A stretch of DNA of 64,000 bases from positions 79,760-143,759 of the forward strand of contig NZ_JOEY01000032.1 of the NCBI RefSeq assembly GCF_000718165.1. Reading direction: 5' to 3'. Below, one piece after another: positions 46,091 through 54,586 of this stretch. Both the position numbers and the translations under genes were made by a program. How positions within the stretch are numbered: position 1 is the stretch's first letter; each line of letters begins with the position of its first letter. Below the pieces are notes generated by a model. The model ran no database searches and had not been told where the DNA came from. It saw only the letters and a list, made by a program, of their open reading frames with translations. This DNA is from Streptomyces fulvoviolaceus (lineage in GTDB: Bacteria > Actinomycetota > Actinomycetes > Streptomycetales > Streptomycetaceae).

Positions 46091-47779
46091 TCAGAGCTGA
46101 GCCAGCTCGTCCACCAGGTCGTCCAGTCCCAGGGAGCCCTGGGAGAGCGCCGCCATGTGCCAGGCCTTCAGGTCGAAGGCGTCGCCGTGCCGCTCGCGGG
46201 CCTTCTCCCGGCCGAGCAGCCAGGCCCGTTCGCCGAGCTTGTAGCCGATGGCCTGCCCCGGGATCGTCAGATAGCGGGTCAGCTCGCTCTCCACGAAGTC
46301 CGCCGGGCGGCTGCTGTGCGCGCCGAAGAACTCCTGGGCCAGCTCCGGCGTCCAGCGCTCGCCCGGGTGGAACGGGGAGTCCGCGGGGATCTCCAGCTCC
46401 AGGTGCATGCCGATGTCTACGATGACCCGGGCGGCCCGCATCATCTGCGCGTCGAGGTAGCCGAGCCGGTGCTCCGCGTCCGTGAGGAAGCCGAGCTCGT
46501 CCATCAGCCGCTCCGCGTACAGCGCCCAGCCCTCGGCGTTGGCGCTCACCCCGCCGATGGTGGCCTGGTAGCGGGAGAGGTCTCCGGCGACGTAGGTCCA
46601 CTGCGCGAGCTGGAGGTGATGGCCCGGGACGCCCTCGTGGTACCAGGTCGAGACGAGGTCGTAGGCCGGGAAACGGGTCTGGCCCATCGTCGGCAGCCAG
46701 GTGCGGCCGGGGCGGGAGAAGTCCTCCGACGGGGGCGTGTAGTACGGGGCCGCGGCGCCGCCGGGCGGGGCGATGCGCGACTCCACCTTCCGTACCGGCT
46801 CGGCGAGTTCGAAGTGCGTGCCGTCCAGCTGCTCGATCGCCTGGTCCATCAGGCCCTGCAGCCACTCGCGGACCTCGTCCACGCCCTCGATGTGCTGGCC
46901 GTGCTCGTCGAGGTGGGCGAGCGCGACCCACGGCGTCTCGGCGCCGGGCAGGATCTTCTCCGCCTCCCGCTTCATCTCGGCGAGCAGCCGGTGGTACTCG
47001 GACCAGCCGTACGCGTACGCCTCGTCCAGGTCGAGGTCCGTGCCGTTGAAGTAGCGCGACCAGCGGGCGTACCGCTCACGCCCCACCGTGTTCGGCGCGC
47101 CCTCGATCGTCGGCGCGTACACGTCGCGCATCCAGTCGCGCAGTTCGACGACGGCCGCGGTCGCGGCGTGGGCGGCCTCGTCCAGCTCGGTGCGCAGCGC
47201 CTCGGGGCCCTCCGAGGCGAAGTCCTCGAACCAGCCGCGGCCTTCACCGGTGTCCGCCCACTCGGTGAGCTGCTCGACGAAGGTCGCGGTCGGGCGGGGG
47301 GACGCGTACAGCTTGCGTTCCAGGCCGGCCGCGAGGGACTCGTGGTAGCCGGCCAGCGCGGTCGGTACCGCGCGCAGCCGCTCGGCGATCGCCGCCCAGT
47401 CCTCGTCGGTCTCCGTCGGCGTCACGGTGAAGACCTCGCGCACCGAGTGCGGGGGCGTGGCCATGTTGCCCACCGAGCGCAGGCCCTCGTCGGCGTCGTG
47501 CACGGCGATTTCCGCGGTCAGCCGCTCGCGCAGCAGACGGGCGCAGCGGCGCTCGATGTCACTGTCCGCGCCGGGCTGCCGTTCGGCCTCGTCGAGCTTC
47601 GCGAGCGTGGCCCGCTGAAGCTCCGCGAGCGCCTCCTGGCCCGCCGGTGAGGTGTCGGGCAGCCTGCTCGAACTCTCCTTCACACCAAGGTAGGTACCAG
47701 TGACCGGATCGAGGGCGATGAGGTCGTCGACGTAGGCGTCGGCGACCTCACGGGGAAGCGGGCTCTTGGTCTGTGACAT
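46091..47779 (-). CDS. DUF885 peptidase-like protein
   Basis: 562 aa from the ATG at 47779 (GAGGA upstream). Mostly helical, soluble, with the family motif YHEGVPGHHLQLA near residue 380-390, a variant HExxH with a second His, and downstream EGWALYAERLM supplying the third glutamate. This is the arrangement of gluzincin metallopeptidases. No signal peptide, so cytoplasmic. Substrate unknown. Confidence 0.9.
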   Translation of the reverse strand: MSQTKSPLPREVADAYVDDLIALDPVTGTYLGVKESSSRLPDTSPAGQEALAELQRATLAKLDEAERQPGADSDIERRCARLLRERLTAEIAVHDADEGLRSVGNMATPPHSVREVFTVTPTETDEDWAAIAERLRAVPTALAGYHESLAAGLERKLYASPRPTATFVEQLTEWADTGEGRGWFEDFASEGPEALRTELDEAAHAATAAVVELRDWMRDVYAPTIEGAPNTVGRERYARWSRYFNGTDLDLDEAYAYGWSEYHRLLAEMKREAEKILPGAETPWVALAHLDEHGQHIEGVDEVREWLQGLMDQAIEQLDGTHFELAEPVRKVESRIAPPGGAAAPYYTPPSEDFSRPGRTWLPTMGQTRFPAYDLVSTWYHEGVPGHHLQLAQWTYVAGDLSRYQATIGGVSANAEGWALYAERLMDELGFLTDAEHRLGYLDAQMMRAARVIVDIGMHLELEIPADSPFHPGERWTPELAQEFFGAHSSRPADFVESELTRYLTIPGQAIGYKLGERAWLLGREKARERHGDAFDLKAWHMAALSQGSLGLDDLVDELAQL

Positions 47780-47835
47780 GCGGTCCATCCTCATACGACG
47801 GACCGCCACACGTCACGCGGATTGAGCCGAGGGCG

Positions 47836-47950
47836 CCCCGACAGGGGCGCGGGGCTGTATCGACAGCAGCTCCGCTGCGTGGGCGCGACCGGCCACGGCG
47901 AACCCGCAGTCGCCAGTCGCGCCACAGCCCCTACGGCGCTTCGGCGCTCG
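47836..47950 (+). repeat. Dispersed structured intergenic repeat, copy C
   Basis: Starts AGGGGCGCGGGGCTGTATCG. The core hairpin here is GCAGC-TCC-GCTGC, with a compensatory change on both arms relative to copy A and copy D. Outer arms GGGGCTGT (47851-47858) and ACAGCCCC (47924-47931) pair perfectly. The right edge touches the stop codon of the minus-strand ACT-GNAT gene. Confidence 0.8.
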
Positions 47951-49199
47951 TAACCCCCACGGCGCCCTCTGCCGCTCCCAGGGGAGAATCCAGCCGAGCG
48001 GTGATGACCAAGGTCCCCTCCTCGATCTGGTAGTCGAGCGGAAGCTCAAGACCCCGCATCGCGGCAACCATCCCGGTGTTGGACGACTGCGTCACGGCGT
48101 ACACACTCTCGCACCCCGCCGCGACCGCCATCCCCACCAACCTGCGAAGCAACTCGCTGCCGATGCCCCGCCGCTGCCACTCGTCCTCGACGAGCAGCGC
48201 GACCTCCGTCTCGTCGCCGTCCCACAGCAGATGGCCGAGCCCGACGATCCGCCCCGACGCGGTCTGGACGGCGAGCGTCCGGCCGTAGCGCGGACTGAGC
48301 AGGTGGTTGAGATAGCGGTCGGCATCGCCGATCGGCCCGTGGTACCGCATGCCCAGTGTCCGCGTCGAGCACCGCTCCTGCATCGCCTTCGCGGCCTCCA
48401 GGTCGCCGGTGTCGGCCCGGCGGACGGTGATGTCGTTGCCCTCGGGCAGCGTCAGCACGTCCTGGCTGCGCGGAACGCGCGGACCGAGCCGGGCGTCCAG
48501 CTCCACCAGGGCCCGCGCCCGGGCGAACTCGGTCGGCGTGAACGGCAGGTACGGCCGCTCCACGGTGATCACTCCGCCTTCCGGCGCCCGCAGACGCATC
48601 ACGGTGTCCTCGAGAGCTCCCTCCACGGGCACGCCCTCCGGCCCGCGACCGCCGCCGACCGGAGCGGCCGGCAGGGAGCGGATGGTGCACCGGCCCAGCA
48701 ACTGTCGTAGCGCAAGCGGCAGTTCGGCTGCGTCCAGGGCGGTGCGGGTCGCGAGGCCCAGCACCCGGGTCGGCGCGTCCACGAGGTCGTGCGCGTCGGC
48801 CCGCTCGATCCAGGTGTCGGTGCCGCCGGCGAGCGAGATCTCCCGGGCGAGCTCGGATCCCTCGAGGTCGGCGGGGGCGCGCAGCAGGAACTCGTCCACC
48901 GTGCCTTCGGCCAGGGGGTGCGTCTGCAGGCTGAGGATGTCGACCCGGCGTCCGGCGAGGGCCGTGCACAGGGCGGCCAGCGATCCCGGTTCGTCCTTCA
49001 CCGTCGTCCGCATCCGCCACAGCGTGCTCACCCCGGACGGCCCGGCCTGCCGCTCTTCGGACAGCGGCCGGGCGTCGGTATCGCCCGCCGGCGGTGCGTG
49101 ACCGTGGCGGCGTGCCCACCATGTGTGGAATCCCTTGGTGGCGGCCAGGAACCAGTTGCCGTGCTTCGCACGCGTCACTTCAGTCATGTCTTGAGTCAT
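47931..49199 (-). CDS. ACT domain plus GNAT acetyltransferase
   Basis: 422 aa from the ATG at 49199 (an ATG at 49187 is also possible; neither has a ribosome site). An ACT domain is at about 60-130 (VKDEPGSLAALCTALAGRRV) and a GNAT domain in the C-terminal 165 residues (VEDEWQRRGIGSELLRRLVGMA, the acetyl-CoA loop RRGIGS). ACT domains bind amino acids, so this may be a lysine acetyltransferase controlled by an amino acid, as in the Pat-type enzymes of actinobacteria. The target is unknown. Confidence 0.85.
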   Translation of the reverse strand: MTQDMTEVTRAKHGNWFLAATKGFHTWWARRHGHAPPAGDTDARPLSEERQAGPSGVSTLWRMRTTVKDEPGSLAALCTALAGRRVDILSLQTHPLAEGTVDEFLLRAPADLEGSELAREISLAGGTDTWIERADAHDLVDAPTRVLGLATRTALDAAELPLALRQLLGRCTIRSLPAAPVGGGRGPEGVPVEGALEDTVMRLRAPEGGVITVERPYLPFTPTEFARARALVELDARLGPRVPRSQDVLTLPEGNDITVRRADTGDLEAAKAMQERCSTRTLGMRYHGPIGDADRYLNHLLSPRYGRTLAVQTASGRIVGLGHLLWDGDETEVALLVEDEWQRRGIGSELLRRLVGMAVAAGCESVYAVTQSSNTGMVAAMRGLELPLDYQIEEGTLVITARLDSPLGAAEGAVGVTSAEAP

Positions 49200-49367
49200 G
49201 CAGCCACTGTGAAGGAAGGGTGTTGCGTGATCACGAACGCTTTGTGACCGGGCGGTAAAGCATGACTCTGTACCTTTTGTGGTTATTTCAACCATCCAGG
49301 GGGCCTGGGGCGCGCCGCGCACCGGGGGATGACGCCGATGCGCGGCTCATGGTCGAGCGTACGGGAG

Positions 49368-50954
49368 TTACTGGCCCACCCGGCCCGGCTGCAACACCTG
49401 TGTGAACAGCACGGTGCCGTCCTGCTCGCGCAGCCGCACCGTCAGCTCGCCGCTGTCGCCGTCGATGTCGACCTCGCCGAAGAACTGGTAGCCGCCGGCG
49501 GGCGAGACGTTCGAGGCGGTCGGCGCCTTCACGAACACCCGCTCCGGACCGAAGGTGTCGTCGAGCGCGTTGGCCGGGAAGGCACCCGCGTTGAGCGGGC
49601 CCGAGACGAACTCCCAGAACGGCTCGAAGTCGGTGAAGGCGGCCCGGGAGGGCTGGTAGTGCTGGGCCGAGGTGTGGTGCACGTCGGCGGTCAGCCACAC
49701 CGTGCCGGTGATCCGCCGGTGCTTGATGTGCCGCAGCAGTTCGGCGAGCTGCAGCTCCCGCCCGAGCGGAGCACCCGGGTCGCCCTGGGCCACCGCCTCG
49801 ATGTTCGCCTTGCCCTCGGTCGTGTCGGGCACGACCAGGCCGAGCGGCATGTCGGAGGCGATCACCTTCCACACCGCACGCGAGCGCGACAGCTCCCGCT
49901 TGAGCCAGTCGAGCTGCTCGCGGCCGAGGATGCCCTGCGGGTCCACGGTCTGGTCGTCCGCCGAGTTGGCGTTGCGGTACGTCCGCATGTCCAGCACGAA
50001 CACGTCGAGCAGCGGCCCCTGCCGCAGCACCCGGTAGACGCGGCCGTCCCCCGCGCCCGGGCGCAGTGTGGAGATCGGGAAGTACTCGCTGAAGGCCCGC
50101 CGGGCCCGCGCCGCGAGGACGTCGACGCTCTTCTCGGTGTAGCGCGTGTCGGAGTCCAGGATCGTCTGGCCCGGGTACCAGTTGTTGCGCACCTCGTGGT
50201 CGTCCCACTGGATGATCGACGGGACCTGGGCGTTGAACGCCCTGAGGTTGTCGTCGAGCAGGTTGTAGCGGAAGTTCCCGCGGAACTCGGCCAGCGTCTC
50301 GGCGACCTTGGACTTCTCCTCGGTGGTGATGTTCCGCCAGGTGCTGCCGTCGGGCAGGGCTGCGGTCGCCGCGATCGGGCCGTCGGCGTAGATGTTGTCG
50401 CCGCTGCAGAGGAAGAAGTCCGGGTCGAGCGCGGACATCGCGTTGTAGATCGTGTAGCCGCCGAAGTCCGGGTTGATTCCCCAGCCCTGCCCGGCCAGGT
50501 CGCCGGACCACAGGAACCGCACCCCCTCGCGTCGCCGGTCGGACACCGTCCGGAAGGTCCCGGTGACCGGCTCGCCGGTGCGGCGCGGGTCGTCCGGGTC
50601 GGCCAACAGCACGCGGTAGTGGATCTGCTCGCCCGAGGGCAGACCGCGCAGTCGCGTCGTACCGGTGAAGTCCGTGTCCGCGCCGAGCAGCGGGCCGTAC
50701 CATCTGCGCGGGTTGCGGAACGACTCGGTCGCCGACGTTTCGACGATCATCCGGGCCGGACGGTCGGACCGCACCCACACCAGTCCGGAGTCGGCGGTCA
50801 CGTCTCCCGTCTGCACGCCCCAGCCCGCCTCGGGGCGCCCGGACAGGGCGAACGCCGGCGCCGCGCCGAGGGCGCCGGGCACGGTCAGGGCCGCCGACGC
50901 GGCCAGTGAGCCGCGCAGGACGCTGCGGCGGCCGGGGAACGGACGGTGTGACAT
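49368..50954 (-). CDS. phoD: Secreted alkaline phosphatase D
   Basis: 528 aa from the ATG at 50954 with GGAGG 8 nt upstream. Tat signal peptide (GRRSVLRGSLAAS), a PhoD N-terminal domain (about 35-130, WGVQTGDVTADSGLVWVRSD), and the metallophosphatase part with FLWSGDLAGQGW, LCSGDNIYADG, WDDHEVRNNW and TADVHHTSAQHY. PhoD is a Ca/Fe phosphodiesterase and monoesterase exported to scavenge phosphate. No obvious PHO box (direct repeats of GTTCACC type) is seen just upstream. Confidence 0.93.
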   Translation of the reverse strand: MSHRPFPGRRSVLRGSLAASAALTVPGALGAAPAFALSGRPEAGWGVQTGDVTADSGLVWVRSDRPARMIVETSATESFRNPRRWYGPLLGADTDFTGTTRLRGLPSGEQIHYRVLLADPDDPRRTGEPVTGTFRTVSDRRREGVRFLWSGDLAGQGWGINPDFGGYTIYNAMSALDPDFFLCSGDNIYADGPIAATAALPDGSTWRNITTEEKSKVAETLAEFRGNFRYNLLDDNLRAFNAQVPSIIQWDDHEVRNNWYPGQTILDSDTRYTEKSVDVLAARARRAFSEYFPISTLRPGAGDGRVYRVLRQGPLLDVFVLDMRTYRNANSADDQTVDPQGILGREQLDWLKRELSRSRAVWKVIASDMPLGLVVPDTTEGKANIEAVAQGDPGAPLGRELQLAELLRHIKHRRITGTVWLTADVHHTSAQHYQPSRAAFTDFEPFWEFVSGPLNAGAFPANALDDTFGPERVFVKAPTASNVSPAGGYQFFGEVDIDGDSGELTVRLREQDGTVLFTQVLQPGRVGQ

Positions 50955-51108
50955 GGATGCGCCTCCAGGGACGGGATCCGGCCAGTGTGCGATGCCACAA
51001 CTACTGGTGCGCCACGGCGCACACGGAAACCACAAGTGAACAACTGACCGCGGGAACAAGGGAACCGGTGTGCGAGCAGAGAGGTTCACCCGTAGGAGGC
51101 TGCGGCGT

Positions 51109-52557
51109 TCACCCGGCGACGGCGGCCTCGGCCATCAGCCGTACGCCCGCCCGGATCCGGGTGGGCGACAGGTGCGCGTATCCCAGCACCAGCCGTACAC
51201 CCTCTTTTGCGGCGGCCTCGGCACGCGCGTGCGTGTAGTCCGTCAGCGGGCGCACCGTCACCCCGGCCGCGGCCACGCGCGCGAGGAACCCCTCCTGCGG
51301 CCCGAAGCGTTCCGGCAGCGCGGCGATGACGTGGAGACCCGCGGCGATCCCGGACACCTCCGAGCCGGGGAAGTGCTCGTCGAGCGCGGTCACGAGCGCG
51401 TCGCGCCGTTCCCGGTAGGCACGCTGGCAGCGGCGCAGCTGACGGTCGTAGTCGCCGCGCTCCACGAACCGGGCGAACAGCGCCTGGTCGAGCGTGGGAT
51501 GGCCGAGGTCCATGGTCCGTTTGCGTTCCACCACGTCGTCGGCCAGCGACTCCGGGACCAGCAGCCAGCCGAGCCGCAGTCCGGGGGCGAGGGACTTGCT
51601 CACGGAACCCGCGTAGGCGACGCGGTCCGGGTCAAGGCCCTGGAGCGCGCCGACGGGGGCGCGGTCGTAGCGGAAGTCGCCGTCGTAGTCGTCCTCCAGG
51701 ACGAACCCCTCGACCTCCCGTGCCCAGTCGAGGAGTTCGGCGCGGCGGCGGGCGGAGTAGGCGATGCCGGTGGGGAACTGGTGGGACGGCGTCGCCACCA
51801 CGGCCCGTACGCCCGAGGCTCGCAAGGGGCCCATGGCGATGCCCTCCTCGTCCACGGGCACGGGCACGGTGGTGACACCGGTCGAGGCGTACAGGGCGTC
51901 GTGCTGGGGGCTGCCGGGGTCCTCGACGCCGACCATCGGCAGCCCGCGCGCGTGGAACACGGATCCGAGCAGCGCCGTCGCCTGCGCCACGCCGGAGACG
52001 ACCACGATGCGCTCCGGGTCGGCGACCACGCCCCGGCGGCGGGCCAGCAGCTCGGCCAGGGCGCTGCGCAGCCGGGGCAGCCCGCGCGGGTCGGGGTAGC
52101 CGAGGTCGTGGTGCGGCAGCTCCGCCAGCACGCCCCGCTGTGCCGTGGCCCAGGCGGCGCGGGGGAACAGCGACAGGTCCGGGGTGCCGGCCACGAAGTC
52201 GGCCCGGGCGCCGGGAGGACGCGGGGCGAGGTCACGCGCGCGGGGACGGGCGGCCCGTACGGCACCGCCGACCCAGGTCCCGGCACCCCGGCCGCTGCGC
52301 AGATAGCCCTCCGCAGTCAGCTGCTCGTACGCCTCGGTGATCAGCCCGCGCGACACCCCGAGGTCGGCGGCGAGATCCCGGCTCGACGGCAGCCGGGTCC
52401 CCGGCGTGAGCCTGCCCGAGCGGACCGCCTCACGCAGCGCCGCCTGCAGTGAACGGCCACGCGTGCGTGCCGGTGCCGAGACGGCGGGAAGGAGCAGCTC
52501 CCAGGCGGGTGAGCCCGCACCGGCATGTCCGTCCGGATTGGTCCGCGATGGCGTCAT
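51109..52557 (-). CDS. MocR/PdxR family regulator
   Basis: 482 aa. GntR-type winged helix at about 25-95 (SGRLTPGTRLPSSRDLAADLGVSRGLI) joined to a fold-type I aminotransferase domain with the PLP lysine in GSVSKSLAPGLRLGW (about residue 320) and VEDPGSPQHDALY, LEDDYDGDFRYD. MocR proteins sense PLP or an external aldimine and control vitamin B6 or amine transport genes. Divergent from an EamA transporter; the start codons of both genes lie inside a 10-bp inverted repeat. Confidence 0.93.
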   Translation of the reverse strand: MTPSRTNPDGHAGAGSPAWELLLPAVSAPARTRGRSLQAALREAVRSGRLTPGTRLPSSRDLAADLGVSRGLITEAYEQLTAEGYLRSGRGAGTWVGGAVRAARPRARDLAPRPPGARADFVAGTPDLSLFPRAAWATAQRGVLAELPHHDLGYPDPRGLPRLRSALAELLARRRGVVADPERIVVVSGVAQATALLGSVFHARGLPMVGVEDPGSPQHDALYASTGVTTVPVPVDEEGIAMGPLRASGVRAVVATPSHQFPTGIAYSARRRAELLDWAREVEGFVLEDDYDGDFRYDRAPVGALQGLDPDRVAYAGSVSKSLAPGLRLGWLLVPESLADDVVERKRTMDLGHPTLDQALFARFVERGDYDRQLRRCQRAYRERRDALVTALDEHFPGSEVSGIAAGLHVIAALPERFGPQEGFLARVAAAGVTVRPLTDYTHARAEAAAKEGVRLVLGYAHLSPTRIRAGVRLMAEAAVAG

Positions 52558-52607
52558 GGAAGTGGACCTTAAACCGGACCGCCCCGCTTCCTAACGTCAC
52601 TTCCATG
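52555..52607. promoter_or_regulatory. Divergent leaderless promoters framed by a perfect inverted repeat
   Basis: CATGGAAGTG (52555-52564) and CACTTCCATG (52598-52607) are perfect 10-bp inverted arms, 33 bp apart, each containing one start codon. Inside are TAACGT at 52592-52597 (7 nt before the transporter ATG) and, on the minus strand, TAAGGT 8 nt before the regulator ATG. Both messages would be leaderless and a regulator on the arms would cover both starts. Confidence 0.6.
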
Positions 52608-53903
52608 AACATCACCACCACGCGCGGGTCTCTGCTCGCCGCGCTCGCCGGTGTCCTCGTCGGCGGGTCCTTCACCGCCAACAGCCTTCTCGGCGACTAC
52701 CCGTACGCGGGCGGACAGTTCCTGCGCTACGGCGTGGCCGCGCTGTTGCTCCTCCCGCTGATCGGAAGGGGCGCGACGGCCAGGCTGCGGGCGCTCGAAC
52801 CCCGCCAGTGGGCCCGCCTCGCGCTGCTCGCGGCCGTGGGGATGGTCGGCTTCAACCTCGCCGTCATCGCCGCCGAACGCACCGCGGAACCGGCCGTCCC
52901 GGGCGTGTTCGTGGGCTGCGCGCCGGTGGTCGTGGCCGTCCTGGTCCCGCTGCTGGACGGGCGGCGGCCCCAACGTGCCGTGCTGCACGGGGCGTTGCTC
53001 GTCGCGGTCGGCGCCTTCACCGTGCAGGGCTGGGGCCGTACGGACGGCGCGGGCCTCGCCTTCTCCGCGTGCGCGCTGGCCGGCGAGGTGGGGTTCGCCG
53101 TGCTCGCCGTACCGGTGCTGCGGCCCCTGGGGCCACGGCTGCTGTCCGCCACGGTCTGCGCGGTCGCCGCAGCCGAGGCCGCGGTGGCCGGACTGCTCCT
53201 GGACGGCACGGCGTGGCTCCGGCGCCCCGACAGCACGGAGGCCGCCGCGCTGCTGTGGCAGGCGGCGGTCGTCACCGTCGTCGGCTTCGTGTGCTGGTAC
53301 ATGGGCATGCAACGGATCGGCGCGGAGCGCGCCACGCTGTTCTCGGGCCTCATCCCCGTCGCGGCCGCCTGCACCGCGCCACTGGTCGGTACGGGTTCCT
53401 ACGGCGCCGCCCAGGCCGTCGGCAGCGCCCTGGTCGGCGCCGGAGTCGCCCTGGGATCGGGCGCGTTGGCCCGGAGTGGCCCAGGAGTACGGTTCGGCAG
53501 CGCCCTTAAGGGGCGCGAGGCTGCATCGATATGCGGCTCCGCCGCGGGGCGCGACCAGCCACGACGATGCAGCAGACGAACGACGGCACACAGCGGCACT
53601 TCCCCAGCGGCACCCCTAGCGGAGCGTCCCGTCGAGGATGACCCGTGCGACCAGCGCCGGGTCGTCGTTCATCGGGCAGTGCCCGCAGCCGGGCAGCCGC
53701 ACCAGCCGGGCCTTGGGGATGAGCCGCTTGGCCCGCACGCCCTGCCGGGGCACCAGCAGCATGTCCCTGCTGCCCCAGGCCACGGTGACCGGGATCCCGG
53801 GGACGTCGTCGGTGAACTGGACGGCGCCGCCCGCCCGGAGGGTGTCGTCGAACCCCGTGGCCCGCGCCAGGGCGAGTGTCTCGGCGACCACGGCCTCGGG
53901 TGA
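52605..53903 (+). CDS. EamA transporter with displaced stop codon
   Basis: 432 aa from the ATG at 52605. The first 300 residues are a normal ten-helix EamA/DMT exporter (TRGSLLAALAGVLVGGSF start, then two repeats ending at GSALVGAGVALGSGALARSG). From about residue 301 the frame enters the dispersed repeat at 53507 and goes on without stop, antisense to the alpha/beta hydrolase gene, to 53903. The extra 130 residues (REAASICGSAAGRDQPRRCS...) are not transporter-like. I infer that repeat insertion removed the original stop. Product exported is unknown; likely controlled by the divergent MocR regulator. Confidence 0.85.
   Translation: MNITTTRGSLLAALAGVLVGGSFTANSLLGDYPYAGGQFLRYGVAALLLLPLIGRGATARLRALEPRQWARLALLAAVGMVGFNLAVIAAERTAEPAVPGVFVGCAPVVVAVLVPLLDGRRPQRAVLHGALLVAVGAFTVQGWGRTDGAGLAFSACALAGEVGFAVLAVPVLRPLGPRLLSATVCAVAAAEAAVAGLLLDGTAWLRRPDSTEAAALLWQAAVVTVVGFVCWYMGMQRIGAERATLFSGLIPVAAACTAPLVGTGSYGAAQAVGSALVGAGVALGSGALARSGPGVRFGSALKGREAASICGSAAGRDQPRRCSRRTTAHSGTSPAAPLAERPVEDDPCDQRRVVVHRAVPAAGQPHQPGLGDEPLGPHALPGHQQHVPAAPGHGDRDPGDVVGELDGAARPEGVVEPRGPRQGECLGDHGLG
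53507..53580 (+). repeat. Dispersed structured intergenic repeat, copy D
   Basis: Starts AAGGGGCGCGAGGCTGCATC, has the core hairpin GCGGC-TCC-GCCGC, and one base fewer than the other copies in GCCGCGGGGCGCGACC. Outer arms CTGCATCG (53521-53528) and CGATGCAG (53565-53572) pair perfectly. It lies in the 3' end of the EamA reading frame. Confidence 0.75.
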
Positions 53904-54449
53904 ACGGCGGCCCGGGCGGGCGTAGATGGTGCTCGTCAGCATCGTGCGGCCGGCCGCCGAGCGCGACAACTGCTCGACCAGCGGCAGCGGCAGCCGCCGG
54001 GAGATGTGGCGCATCGCCAGCAGGACGCCGAAGGCGTAGCGCCGCTCGGCCTGCGACCAGAACCCGGCGGGGGACAGGGCGGTGACGGACCGTACGAGCT
54101 TCTCGCGGCCGAGTTCCAGGGCGAGCAGACCACCGAGCGAGTTGCCCGCCACATGCGGACGGTCGAGTTCCAACGCCTCGCAGAACGCGCCGAACACGGC
54201 GGTCGTCGTGGCCAGGTCGTAGGCGAACCCGTCCGGCAGGCCCGGGGAGGCGCCGAAGCCGGGCAGATCCACGGTGATCACATCGCGCTCGGTCGCCAGG
54301 ATGTCCACCACCGGGTCCCAGGCCTGCCGATGGTGACCTATCCCGTGCAGCAGGAGCAGCGGCTCACCGCTGCCCACGCGCGCGTAGGACACGGTCACGG
54401 GCTGCGGCCCGCGCGGAGAGGGCACTTCGAAGGAGACGGTGGCGGACAT
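53616..54449 (-). CDS. Alpha/beta hydrolase
   Basis: 277 aa. Typical alpha/beta-hydrolase fold: oxyanion loop LLHGIGHHRQAWDP, nucleophile elbow VAGNSLGGLLALELG (Ser in GNSLGG), a late aspartate in VAWGSRDMLLVP, and the catalytic His in LPGCGHCPMNDDP. ATG at 54449 with GAGGAG upstream. Divergent from the SigJ gene. Possibly the ECF41-controlled gene of this locus, in place of the usual carboxymuconolactone decarboxylase-type partner. Confidence 0.92.
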   Translation of the reverse strand: MSATVSFEVPSPRGPQPVTVSYARVGSGEPLLLLHGIGHHRQAWDPVVDILATERDVITVDLPGFGASPGLPDGFAYDLATTTAVFGAFCEALELDRPHVAGNSLGGLLALELGREKLVRSVTALSPAGFWSQAERRYAFGVLLAMRHISRRLPLPLVEQLSRSAAGRTMLTSTIYARPGRRSPEAVVAETLALARATGFDDTLRAGGAVQFTDDVPGIPVTVAWGSRDMLLVPRQGVRAKRLIPKARLVRLPGCGHCPMNDDPALVARVILDGTLR

Positions 54450-54499
54450 GCGGACTCCTCGACGGGGCTCACGGACGGACGCGCTGTAGACACCTTGTC

Positions 54500-54522
54500 A
54501 GCAATTGCTACCGACGGGTAGC
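54500..54522. promoter_or_regulatory. Overlapping palindromes between hydrolase and sigJ genes
   Basis: AGCAATTGCT (54500-54509) is a perfect 10-bp palindrome. GCTACC-GACG-GGTAGC (54507-54522) is a perfect 6-4-6 inverted repeat that shares three bases with it. They are 50-75 bp from the hydrolase start and 65-87 bp from the sigJ start. Confidence 0.5.
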
Positions 54523-54586
54523 CCCTCGACACGGCTCCCGCCCATATCGCCTGGACACGGCCGAACACGTCGGCTGGGATGGACCC

